From Mytilus galloprovincialis (lineage: Eukaryota; Mollusca; Bivalvia; Mytilida; Mytilidae): a stretch of DNA of 64,000 nucleotides. Positions 49,241-60,900 of this stretch are shown here, in pieces. Each line of letters opens with the position of its first letter. Position 1 is the stretch's first letter. The translations under genes were made by a program, and so were the position numbers. The DNA is taken from assembly GCF_965363235.1 (NCBI RefSeq), contig NC_134845.1, positions 61,905,261 through 61,969,260 of the forward strand. Reading direction: 5' to 3'. Under the pieces are notes generated by a model, which worked only from the letters and a program-made list of their open reading frames with translations, did no database searches and was not told the origin of the DNA.

Positions 49241-49609
49241 TGTCAGCCTCCACTGCGAACGTTTCAACTCCCTCAGGCAAAGTTGGCTTTAGATGAATTT
49301 GGCTATTTATTTTAGGTAATTTTAACATATAGCTCTTCAACGATTTTCGGTACTTATACATCTTCGGATTTCAAATGTTTGGCTTTGAGCGTTCCTGATG
49401 AAGGTAAATCCAGAAAAGCGCTTCGGACGCAATAAATTATTAGACGTGTTGTTTTATATTTTTTCAATCCTTAAAGAACATAATAATAATAACTAATATT
49501 GATATTAAAGTGTATTTTATTTTTAAGTCAACCTTCATTCTAAACATATATGGATATATGGAAAGGCAACAACTGGAAAATGGAAAATGGACCAATTTCT
49601 TATTCATTT

Positions 49610-49850
49610 TTGTTATGGTAGCGTTACGAGTCAATTGTCGATATTCATTTCGATGAACAACCGACTGTCACGAAATAGCATAACCTTTCTCACATTGGGA
49701 ATGAACGAATATTTTTTGTAAATATTTTTATTTAAAATGTGTTCCATCAAATTGTTCGTCAATCTCATAAACTGAAATTCAATTATTATAAATAAACCAC
49801 ACAAATCCATTAAATATGATTACAGCGATTTGTCTTTGCAAAATAAAGTT
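49610..49850 (+). repeat. Flank of unit X duplicated at 52.64 kb
   Basis: The words gtcgatattcatttcgatga, acgaaatagcataacctttc, tcacatt and aatgtgttccatcaaattg recur at 52640-52870. Duplication therefore extends beyond the polyadenylation signals, making the unit a genomic segment rather than a processed copy. Confidence 0.75.
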
Positions 49851-50039
49851 TTTGTTTTATATCCTGTGTCCTTCGATTCAAGGTAGTAATATCAATACCC
49901 TAGGGTTCCTATGGGAGAATTTCAGATTCAAAAGAATATGGATATTTTATTGCTTTTAAACCAAGATAAATATAACATTTTATCATTTCTTTTATAATTT
50001 GATGTTAAGAAGCATTATTAACCATTCATCAAAAAGTCT

Positions 50040-50560
50040 TACATTAATTTTACTTGTTTAACCTTTTTGTTCTTCTGGGGCTGTTTTGTTCTTTATTTAT
50101 ACAAATAAAATGTCAAAATTTGACTTCTAGCTTAAACATGTTAAAGGTTATAAAAGAAGAAAACATGTTTGATTTGATAATTAGATGACAGACATTTGTG
50201 ACCAATAGATATAGTATTTTAAATTTATCATAAAATTTCAAAATAAAAATCAAACTAAACGTTTTATATTCTGTTTTTGTTGTCCTTTTAAAAAAAACAA
50301 TTTCATTATTAAATATCTCTACAAATATGCCAAACAAAAACTTTCCTAATTTGAAAGAAGTAAGGGAAAAGTAATTCGAAAACTATATGATTCTTTACTA
50401 ACAACCAATGTGTTGCTTGTACTATAAATATCATACATGCAACGTCACTAGAATTCTTGACACTCCCCACATGTTCTTTGAAGAGGAACGGGAAGTCTTA
50501 ACATTATATATAGGGTGCGCTTAATTGATTTACTTGTGCTGAATGACATTTTTATTTCTT
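50040..50560 (+). repeat. Promoter module A (promoter P1, donor lost)
   Basis: Module of about 520 bases ending in a TATA box (TATATATAG, 50505-50513) preceded by ttctttgaagaggaacggga and agtctta. Upstream landmarks shared with modules B and C are attaaatatctctacaaata, tgccaaacaaaaac, aatttgaaagaagta, aaccaatgtgttgc and ttcttgacactccccac. The donor position reads agg|GTTGTT, weaker than in B and C, and module B follows immediately. Confidence 0.7.
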
Positions 50561-50564
50561 TTAG

Positions 50565-51095
50565 GGTTGTTTTGCTATTTATCTATACAAAACAAAATGT
50601 TATTTTCGACCTCTACCTAACGGTAAACAGATACAAAATATTTGAGCTTTTTATCAGACACCAAGAATGTGACCAATATACTATTTTTAATTTATTTAAA
50701 TGTTTTAAAAATAAAAAGTAAATAAATCCTTTTTGTATTCTGTTTTGTTTTAATAAAGTCGATCGTAAAACGCAATTTTTAGTTGTTAAATGTTTAAAAT
50801 TAAGGCCTTTGTTTTACAGCATTACTGATCATTCATTATTAAATGTCTCCACATATATGCCAAACAAAAACGTTCATAATTTGAAAGAAGTCGGGTAAAG
50901 TAATTCAACAACGATATGGTTCTTAATTTACAACCAATGTGTTGCAAGTACTATATATTATATAATACATGCAAATACGCTCGAATTCTTGAAACTCCCC
51001 ACCAGTTCTTTGAAGAGAAACGGGAAGTGTTAACAGTATAAATAGGGATCGCGTAAATGTTCCATTTTAGAAAAATATTTCCACTTGCATAGGGT
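50565..51095 (+). promoter_or_regulatory. Promoter module B (P2) with first exon and donor
   Basis: Same landmarks as module A, with TATAAATAG at 51037-51045 preceded by tgaagagaaacgggaagtg. The 5' exon ends gcatagg|gtaagca (donor 51093/51094). It is the likely promoter of unit Y, whose polyadenylation signal lies 1.2 kb downstream at 52274. Confidence 0.65.
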
Positions 51096-52022
51096 AAGCA
51101 TTTGTTTCTTTAAATTTATTCAAATATTAGGCAATTAATTTTGAATATATTGTGAAAGTTAAACATAAAAAAATACTACCAGTTTATGGCAGGGCATAAC
51201 ACTAATGAGTGTTGCCACTACTGAGAAGAATACACAGAAGAAAAAAAAATCAGATCGATGGAGTGACTTTTTGACATAACATTGTTGTCCCTAATACATT
51301 TGACTTAACTTGAAAGGTTTCCGATTACAAGGAAGCCAATCAATTTTTCACAAATGAACTTTCAATTTTTGATTTGAGTAAAAAAGAAAACTGTTTAAAA
51401 GACATTAAATCAACATGTGTTTGACATCGTAGTACATTTATATAATTAACATGCTTTCATGATTAATCTGTTCTAAATCTCTGTATTAAAAGCATGAAGT
51501 TTGAGTAAAGAAGGTTTGTAAATTCTATTGACTATTACAACATTATGATGATTTAAATATTTCTCCCATTTTGCAAGATGTTTTGCTATCTCAAATAGGA
51601 GGATTACTCATTTGAGTAAAAACTGTCAACTGTGGACAAAATCAACCAGAAAGTCGGGCCATCATTACTTTTATGACCCGAATAAAAGATAATTTGGTAA
51701 AAATTTTTGAAATATTAAATATCATACGAGAAACAAAACTGAAATATTACCTCAATATGTTGATGTTAAACGAAAAAAAATCATCCGCTTTCAGTTAAAA
51801 CCTTCGGAATTGATACATTTGAAGATATTGACGTGTTTTTGTCAGTTTAAAAAGCTTACTTAACATGCTAAAGGAATTATTTCGACTACATATACCGTCC
51901 CATCAGGACCGCTAAAATATTTAAGTTAAATTCAATCATTTACAAATGTAATACTGGTTAAGATTGTTCCTTCAAATTCTTCTAAATTGAATTGAATAAT
52001 GTTTAGTTATTTAGTTGAGATG

Positions 52023-52056
<34 letters not shown>

Positions 52057-52310
52057 TGCAAAGGTAATATACTTTATTTCAACTTTTCTTTTTGCTGACT
52101 AGTAATTTATTCTGAAATTTGTTTACGTCTTTGCTAATGGTAAAAAATATTTGAACCTGTGTATATATAATTTCATAATGTTACGTAACAATTTAGATAT
52201 GAGATATAATTATGTGAACGTTTTATGAACTGTAACGCTTCGATTGGTTTATGTGGTAGAGACATGCTTCATAAATAAAGATTTAAAAAAAAATCAATCA
52301 GCCGAGACTG
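51096..52310 (+). other. Body of unit Y: intron-like and 3'-end sequence, no evident ORF
   Basis: Lies between donor 51093 and AATAAA 52274-52279 (acatgcttcataaataaaga). A conserved cctt/ccgattacaaggaagcca block near 51330 recurs in unit X near 45355. The longest frame (57 codons, around 51620-51800) lacks an upstream start and is not kept in X or Z. A run of about 32 T lies at 52023-52055. The unit could be a spliced non-coding RNA gene or a copy whose coding exon has been lost. Confidence 0.45.
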
Positions 52311-52639
52311 GGAACTTTTCAACCCTTAACGAACATAACAATAATGACCAAAATTAAATAACTTCAACGTTCAGTCAAAACTATGATTTTTTTTTAAAAA
52401 GATGCCGGAATTATTGAGTCAATAACACACAGTTTAAGAAGAGCATTTTTCACTTCTTAAAATATAAATAAAACAGAACTATTGTATTATTAGCGAGACA
52501 CATACATGTCCACAGTATAACAAGCAATAAATCGAATCCGATAAAAAAAAAATCAACTAAATAATTATTTAGATGTATAGTTAAGACAACATATGGAAAT
52601 AGATCAATTTTAATATTCTTTTTTTTTTTTTGTCATGGA

Positions 52640-52870
52640 TGCGTTACTAGTCAATCGTCGATATTCATGTCGATGAACAAATGATTGTGACGAAATAACA
52701 TAACTTTTCTCACATTATTGGGAATAAACAAATATTTTCGTAAATATCTTGATATAAAATGTGTTCCAAGAAATTTACCGTCGATCTCAAAAACTGAAAT
52801 ACAATTATCATTATTAGAGCACACATATCCAACAATAATGATTGCAACTTTTATTTGAATTGGAACGATT
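52640..52870 (+). repeat. Flank of unit Y, counterpart of 49610-49850
   Basis: Contains gtcgatattcatgtcgatga, acgaaataacataacttttc, tcacatt and aatgtgttccaagaaattt, matching the segment 3 kb to the left in the same orientation. Confidence 0.75.
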
Positions 52871-52906
52871 TGCCTCTTCGAAATGAAGTTAATAACTATT
52901 TATTTA

Positions 52907-53056
52907 AGGAATGACTGTAATATTTTTTCTGTCTATGAAGAAATAACATAATAAATTTGGTGCACACTGAATAACGCGCGTAGCGGGTTATTTAACAGTG
53001 TGCACCACATTTTTATGTTATTTTGAATAGACAGAAAAAATATTACAGTCATTTCT
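52907..53056. mobile_element. Palindromic MITE (about 150 bases)
   Basis: Left arm begins aggaatgactgtaatatttt and runs through ctgtctatgaagaaataaca, ggtgcacactgaataacgcg; the right arm is its near-perfect complement ending ttacagtcatttct. Arms of about 70 bases meet at cgcgcgtagcgggtta. No coding capacity. I recognise the gtgcacactg...aataacgcgcg motif from Mytilus. The CG-containing centre contrasts with the AT-rich flanks. Confidence 0.85.
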
Positions 53057-53249
53057 TATAATTTAATTCTAAATTCCTTTTTAAACCGTAGAAAACCATG
53101 AAAAAATGTTGATGACGTCACTGTCACATGACTAAATTATGTCTATGGGCTCATAACAAAATAACGTCAGCCAATCAGAAGACGCGTTACATCCAAAATT
53201 AAATTATTGTGTTATGTTCTATGTCTAACGAATCAAGGTACCCATTTTC

Positions 53250-53400
53250 AATATCCTAGTGTTCCTTCAGAATAATTTGTTGGGGGTATGTAGGGATTGA
53301 AGGTACCTGGATTATAATTTAGTACGCCAAAAGCTCGTTTTGTCTACATAAGACTCATCTGTGACGCTCAGATCAAGTTATATAATATATATATAGTTAT
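53250..53400 (-). repeat. Mytilus dispersed repeat fragment
   Basis: Contains gattgaaggtacctggatta, taatttagtacgccaaaagc, tcgttttgtctacataagac and tcatctgtgacgctcagatc. This is the inverse of a common mussel repeat whose forward pieces appear at 49370-49450. Confidence 0.8.
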
Positions 53401-53724
53401 AAAGTTAAAGAAGTACAAATTTGAACAGCATTGAGGACCCAAAATTCAAAAAAAGTTACGCCAAATAAGGCTAAGGTAATCTATGCCTGGGATCAAAAAC
53501 TTCTTAGTTTTTCGAAAAATTCATTATTTTGTAAACAGGAAATTTATAAAAGTGACCATATAATTGTTATTCATGTTAACACCAAAGTGCTGACTACTAG
53601 GCTGGTGATATATTCGTGGACGAAACGTCTCTCAGCTGTATGGTCATTATTATTTCCACGATAAATATAACAATGTATAGTTGATTATCCATCGTAATGG
53701 TTAACATGTACTTGTATAATCTGT

Positions 53725-54250
53725 TTTTTGGGGGGAAAACAAAATGTCCTTATTTGACCTATAGCTAAATGCAATACACGAAGGAAACATCTTTAATTTA
53801 CCATTCAGATAACAGACCAATGTGACTAATGGATATAATATCTAAATTGTTTAGAAACTTGTATTTGTATTCTGTTTTTTTTTTTTAATAAATCCTACCG
53901 TTAAACGTAAATTTTAATTGTTAAATGTCTAAAATGTGGCCTTTTTCATACATCATTACTTAAGTAAAACTCAATGAATCAGTTTTTATTGTTAGATATC
54001 TCTACAAATATGCTAACCAAAAACGTTCATAATTTGAAAGAAGTAATGTAAATTTATTCGAAAACGATATGGTTCTTAATTTACAACCAATGTGTTGCAT
54101 GTGAACTATATATAGCATACATGCGACGACACTAGATTTTTTGTAACTCCCAAAGAATTCGTGGAAGAGGAAGGGAAGTCTCAACAATATAAATAGAGTG
54201 CGCCTAAATGATTTACTTCAGAACGATATTTTTAATTGCATAGGGTAATC
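53725..54250 (+). promoter_or_regulatory. Promoter module C (P3) with first exon and donor
   Basis: Third full module. TATAAATAG occupies 54188-54196 after gtggaagaggaagggaagtc, followed by agtgcgcctaaatgatttac, and ends tgcatagg|gtaatc (donor 54244/54245). Module upstream landmarks (gctaaccaaaaacgttcat, aatttgaaagaagta, acaaccaatgtgttgcatg) match modules A and B. Unit Z continues to about 54960 and then loses similarity before any AATAAA equivalent. Confidence 0.65.
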
Positions 54251-55773
54251 AATTTTTTCTTTTAATTTCTTTAAAATATTAGGCAATTGATTTTGAACAA
54301 ACTTAAACATAAACAAATACTAGCAGTTTATGGTAGGGAAAACAAAGGATTGTTGCTACTGCTGAGAAGAATTCACAGAAATTTGAGTAAAGTACTTTAA
54401 ATTAGTAAATTCTTTTGACTATTACAACTTGCTCATGTATTAAAGTTTTCTCTGTTTTGAAATATTTAAAGCTGTTTTCTTTCCTATCTCAAATGTGATA
54501 ATTACACATTTGAATTAAACAAGGGTACCGAAACCTTCTGTAAACTGTGGCCAATCACAACACGGAAGTAGAAAATTAATTACTTTCCTGACCATGTGAA
54601 AAGAAACAAAAGTAACCATTTACATGAATTATACAGTGTTAGTGGATCTTTTTTTGTTCTTAAAATACTATGCAAGATACAAGAACATCGAACATACTAC
54701 ATTATTATGTTTCAAACTATATACTAGTATTCAGCCACTTTCGGTTAGATTTATTGAAATATTTTATTGAAGAAATTTTTGCTGGTTTTTAATACATGTA
54801 GCTCAATAAAAGCGTTTGACTTCATAGCTGTATTATTAACTGCAAACAGTTTCAGTAAAAATCAATCAACTATTCACAAATGTATAACTGTTTAAAGATA
54901 AATGTTTTTATCCTTTCAAAACACTATTGAATAAATGTCGTTAACGTATTTCGAAGTGTATTTTAGATAAGTTTCAATACCACAAAAGGAAAGTTGAGAT
55001 TGATTTTGTGGATGATGGTCCCAACCGTCTAGTAATTAGGGCCTAATACAAGCGTTTTCTAGTTTAAGATAATAACTCGGAAATTGCACCTCAATGTTAA
55101 TTACCACAAGTGTGCTAGAGGTGGATTTGTGTTTGAAATCATGGCTCAATCGAACAGAAAGAATAAATATTTAAGTGATATAGAATCCTTGTATTTTTTA
55201 AAAATCTTTTTTATATACATGTATTATTATATATAATTATTGAATGACTGAATAAGTAGCTAACGATAAATCTTACGAAGCGATGGATCATATAATTATG
55301 ATTCAGTACACTACAAAATATAATAAATAACAAGTCTAAACGGGTACATCACAAAAAAAAAAAAACACCAGTAAAACGAACAATATGTTAGATATTTCGG
55401 ATAACAGATGTCCTTCCTTGGTAATAGCACGATGTCAAATGAATCATGTCAATTCAAATTAAGACTCTATCAAAATCTTGAAATTTATACAATTTAAGCG
55501 AACGCTGGTACAATTTTAAAATTTCCAAACATGGCACAAAGCCTACAAAGATATGCCAAAATAAAAACAGTTATTTGCTATGTGAACTGGCACAACTCTA
55601 TATTCCCAAAGGTGGTGACAGTTGAGATGTTAACAAAATGTGTGGAAATACAGTCCCAATAAACATTCGTGACCGATTTAAGCTGGTATAATATTTAAAA
55701 TATGACAACGGTAGAGCAAATGCACCAGCGACTGCGTATTTAAACAACCCATATATAAGATCAGCAGGGACAT

Positions 55774-56202
55774 ATGAATATCAAACAGATGCATGTTTAT
55801 ACTCACCATACTTTTGAAATAACTCCTTTTAGGAAAACAAATAAATATCCTATTTTTTATGAAAGAAATACACTTCCCTTTCTAATAATATCTTATGTAG
55901 AGTATCACGTGGTAAAATGGGACGTGATAGGACTGTATAATTGTAGTAATTATCATAACACATTATGTCTCTTTAAATCGAAAAGTTTGAATCATGTAGT
56001 TTTAATGTACACAAAAGGTATAAAACAAATTATATCAATAAATGTATTATATTATATGGTGCGATGCGAGAGAGAGAGGAGATTATCATTTGTAATGGGA
56101 GTGTTTTTTTTTTTTTCGTTTTCATTTTCCCCTGCAAAGAGATTGTGTACGTTTACCTGTTTCTCCGGACAATTTATTGTTTACTATTTTGTTGATTGTT
56201 AA
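55774..56202 (+). other. Orphan 142-codon open frame, unrecognised
   Basis: The longest intact frame in the 45-57 kb interval outside known genes. It is rich in aromatic and hydrophobic residues with scattered Cys and a Phe-rich segment encoded by a T tract near 56105. No domain, signal peptide or convincing start context is visible. In sequence this AT-rich a frame of that length is unusual but not proof of coding. I see no copy elsewhere in the window. Confidence 0.15.
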
Positions 56203-57925
56203 CAATATTGGTTAAAAAAATTAGGTTGATAAACAAAGTTTCAAATCTGTACCATTCATTAATTAAGCATTGTAAGTAGGGATGTCAAAAGATTTGACAT
56301 TTAATACTCGAGTTCTCGGTCATAATACATGCGAGTACGCGAGTACTCGGATAGAACTTTAACGTCCAGTGATTTTTTTTTATTTTTGTTGAGATGTGGT
56401 AATAATTCACAAAAACCTATTTATTATAATATGATGGCATCGTTTGACATCTTTGCGTATTGTTACAGAAATATCAAACTGTATGAATCAAAACTATATT
56501 TGAGCTTTAGTTATACGTATTGATAGTCCTAGAACAATGGATAACGGACAACCACTTCGAATTAAATAACTTTTCATAATCGAAATTATTGTTTGTGAGT
56601 TCAAGAACCAAATCAAAAACTGGCCAATTAAATCATTAATGTGTTAATAACGTCCGACTTGACAGACAATCTGTATCAGTTAGTATTTTTTTATATTACG
56701 ACTTGTCTAATAATTGGTCAACACAATAGTTGATTTAAATCACTTATACGAAACAAAAATTGTATTTAAAATTAAACAATAATAAAGTTTCAAATAAACA
56801 TTTATTACATTCAATGTAGATTTCATACCAGATTTACAAACAAAAGTAGGTTAACGGTTTAGGTCATAAATTCATAAAAGTGTTAAGTTGTGTACAAACA
56901 CCGTTAAAACTGTCTCTATTTAGTTGCAGAGGGTCAATCGCATAGCACTTTGAGTGTGCTCTCGTTCAGAAATATAATTTTATCCACAACTGCAGACAGA
57001 AGTCTGTTTCTAAGTTTTTTTGCAACAAGTCCTGCACACAAAACAATTCTCTCGAAAGGAACACGTTTGCCTATAATAGATAACCATGAGGCAGAGAATA
57101 AATTATGTCACATAGAAGTATGATGATAAATGCATTGTATATATTATGTTTAATAGTATTACGAAAGATATTTCAAATGGAATTTAAGTGAGAGTAAATG
57201 CAAGGAAATATATCTCAACATGTCAATCTGGTTTAAAGCAGTTTTTTCAACATTAGCATATTAATTGTCGTCTTAATACGCATCAAATGCACAGATGCTT
57301 GTAAATCAGCCATCCATTACCATCATATATGTTTTCAAAACGGCACTAATCATGATATGCAGGAATGAGTCAAACGAAACATAGAAATATAAGTATAAAG
57401 GTAAACTAGAATCAATAAAATATTGCTAAAAAATCCTGTAAAATGTATTCAATTGTATAATGATGTCGTAGTAACATCCTCATTGTGTACCTTCATTATT
57501 TCTAAAAAAGAATTGTTCATTTATCTATGAAAGACACCCATAATATTTCGTACTCACATTACACTCAAAAATAATTCCTGTTCGTTTAACAAATTCGTTA
57601 TACAATTGAAAATATATTACTTGTTAGATAAGGAACGCTTCTCGTTGACTATTTCTAAATTAGTTGAAACTAAATAACATGAGAAATTAATTACAATTAA
57701 AAGATGTATAGGAGAAGCTTAAGGGCTGTGAACAAATACTGATCCTTGAATTGTGCAGGTGTCAACAAAAAGACAAAAACCTATTTCGTATATGCATCAA
57801 AGAGATTCATTGATTTCAAAAATTAAATAACCAAGTTCATGTATATTTCAAAGACATTTTTGTTTTCACTTTTTTTAGCGACAAAAAAAAAACCCAAATG
57901 CAACTCTAATCAAAGTTATTGTACA
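56203..57925. other. Upstream flank of the second A-T-R gene, no gene seen
   Basis: AT-rich. Contains a short palindrome-like gcgagtacgcgagtactcgg at 56331. No TATA box can be singled out, so the promoter of the gene starting at 57926 is not resolved. Confidence 0.3.
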
Positions 57926-60900
57926 ATGGGAACAGAAACCAGCTATGAGCAACAAGGATTGCTTCATGAAATGTTTTCTAAGCAAGCAAAGAAGACGCCA
58001 GACAAGATTGCAATTGTTGAAGACAGCGGGGCGAAAATAACATTCAAGGAGTTGGATGAAAGTTCTGACAAACTTGGAAAACATTTAGTTCACAAAGGCG
58101 TTAAAATAAATTCGTGTGTTGCAATTTATTTGGATAAAAGCATTGCGTATGTAACTGCGTATATTGCTATTCTAAAAGCAGGTCAGTATTGGTTTTCATT
58201 TTTCTTTTGTAATTTAAGTGTTTTCATTTTCACAAATTTGCAAGAAAACTGTCTTTGTTTTACACATATCTTAAATTTACTGGATCCAGTTTGTGACTAC
58301 GTGAAAATGACAGAACACTCGTTTTGCAAAGAAAGCCCTTGGTCCTCGTTTTGAACAGAAAGCTCTGTGTCCTCGTTTCGAAAAAAAAACTCTGGATCTT
58401 CGTTTTGAAATGAAGATATGGGTCCTCATTTAACCTGTATGACCTCTTGATAATGTCTTGATTAGCAAAAATAAGCAAACAATGAAAGAGCCATCACTAA
58501 AATATCTGTATTTTATTATTTTGAATAGTTCAATGCAGTGTTTATACTCATTTATCGGTAATTTGTACTTAATTTTTCCCTTGATGTGTACTCGCTGATA
58601 ATGTCAGTATCAGTGGACTGGTCGTGATATAAAAATTATTGGGTTAGTACGCAAATGACAAGCGCGAATGCAACGCGCAAGGATCTACTTCGCCTTTTCA
58701 TTCACAAAATTGCGCGCGATTTTTTTTCGCAGAAACGCACGAGATTTTTGGCGAATGAAACACTTGACATTGTTTGAAACTTTCACAAAGTCAGTTTAGC
58801 CTTTTTGAAAGATTATTGTGAAAATGTGAACAGAAAATGCATGAAAAACCCGATAGACTTAAAAAAAATGCGTTATGTGAAGTACAACTACATATCGTCC
58901 ATGCTGAGTTTTTATTCATACCAATACATAGCCTGGTGCTGTTCCAAGTATAGTTTTCTTTTTCTGTTTCTTGAGAAGTATTTGTTTTACCTGTTCATTC
59001 ACTATAAAGTTCATATTTAAACGCAACACATAAATAGTGACCAAAAAGGTAACGCTATCGCAGGAGAAAAGCTAGAAAAAAATGAAATTTATGCATTTTC
59101 GACATTTTCGTGGGACCATCATATACAATTTTAAAAGATGTGGTTTCATTGTCAATGACAGTTATTCATAGATTAAAGAACAAAAAAGTGAACCGTGATA
59201 TCAAGGATTGGTGTAGTATATCCTTGGTGATATTCATATGCGGATCTATTCCAAATAATTATGACATCTTGAAAGACTATTATATTTTTTTTTCTTTGAC
59301 GCCTTACATCGACAGGAAGGCGTCAAAGCAAAAAATAAAATAGCCTTCCAAGACGTCATAATTATTTGGACTAATGCGGATCTATAGGATACATTTTAAA
59401 AAGGGAGGTATAGCAGGGGACATTACACAATAAAAGTCTGCTCTGACCAGAATTGTAGCCTTTATAAGGGGTGACTGTGACCCGGGTTGCCTACCCCTAA
59501 ATTCGCTTCTGAAATTAAAGGTAACTGCAAGGCCTTTGAACTCCCAAGTTTCATATTTCTCGTCTGTCTTGAAAATAAATGAACATGGTTTTGAAAAAGC
59601 AAGAATTGTAAGCTAAAAGTTTAGTGACGTCTATTAAAATGTTTGAAATAATTATGAAGTCGACAAGAAATGATCTGGTTCAGATAATTTAGTCGGTTTA
59701 CATTGCCTCTTGAGTCGTGTATAAATGTCTCCTCTTCTTAAAATTATTTGAAATCAATGTGATCGTTTTCATGATGAACACTGGGCGAATAATGACAAAA
59801 TAAATGTATTTTTATCCACTAATCTAAGTAAAATATAATTATAACTTGTCGTTGAACTCAAAATGATGATCGATAAAATTCAGCTGATTCGTATCATTCT
59901 TATTTCTGACTATTAGTTAACCTATGCTGATGCTTTGTGAAAAATAAAAAAAAAAATGACTAACCGGTATGCTACCATTATATTTGGCATTGTTAGAGTC
60001 ATGTCCAAAGCAGAATATTAATGCAACGCAAGCAATAATTCCTTTTCGATACTTTGTGCAAGAGAACGCCATGTTTATTGCACTGTGACAAAATTTCAAA
60101 TGACGTAGTGCAGCCTATGACGTCAAGTGTGATTCGCCGTGATTCGACGCAAAAAAGAAGTTCCTTTGTTATTTTCTCTGTTATTGTAGGGATTTTTTTG
60201 TTAAATTACCGATAAACAGAATAAAGGACTTTTTGTTTTTGATACTGACTTTATCACAGAAAATATAAGGCTCACCCTTCGGGCTCACCTGATATTTTAC
60301 TGTGATAAAGTCAGTATCAAAAACAAAACGTCCTTTATTCTATATATATCTCAAGACCGTACGGTGACCTATAATAGTGTAAATGTCTGTTTATTCGGTC
60401 TCTTGTAAAGATTTGTCTTATTTACAATCAGACTAAATATTTGTTTTTATATTTAATGTTGCTGATGCAAGATATTAATCTAAAATACCCAGGACCATGC
60501 CGTTACAGTCAAGATAGGAAGCTCGCGGGTACAAAATTTTGAGCAAAAAATTTAACATTTGTTTTTTTCATTACAAATTTTATTTATTACACTAAGAGTC
60601 ATTACTTAATGATGTGTTACAAAAATCAACCAATAACATCGATTCTGTTTGCCCCCAGATGACTTTTGAAATGTTTATATCATTGAAAATGCTCAAAATC
60701 ATCTCCCTTGGTCCAAAAATGCCATGTTTTGGCATCAAAATTGAAAGTATCTTTTTAACACATCGGTGACCTATATTTTTTTATTATTGTTTTCAAATAA
60801 GCTGTACATAAACTAAATAATTGTAAAATTGAAGCGATTTCTGTATTTAGGTTATTAATTTATTTCAATATTACTAATATTTCTCCTATTAGTTCAACAG

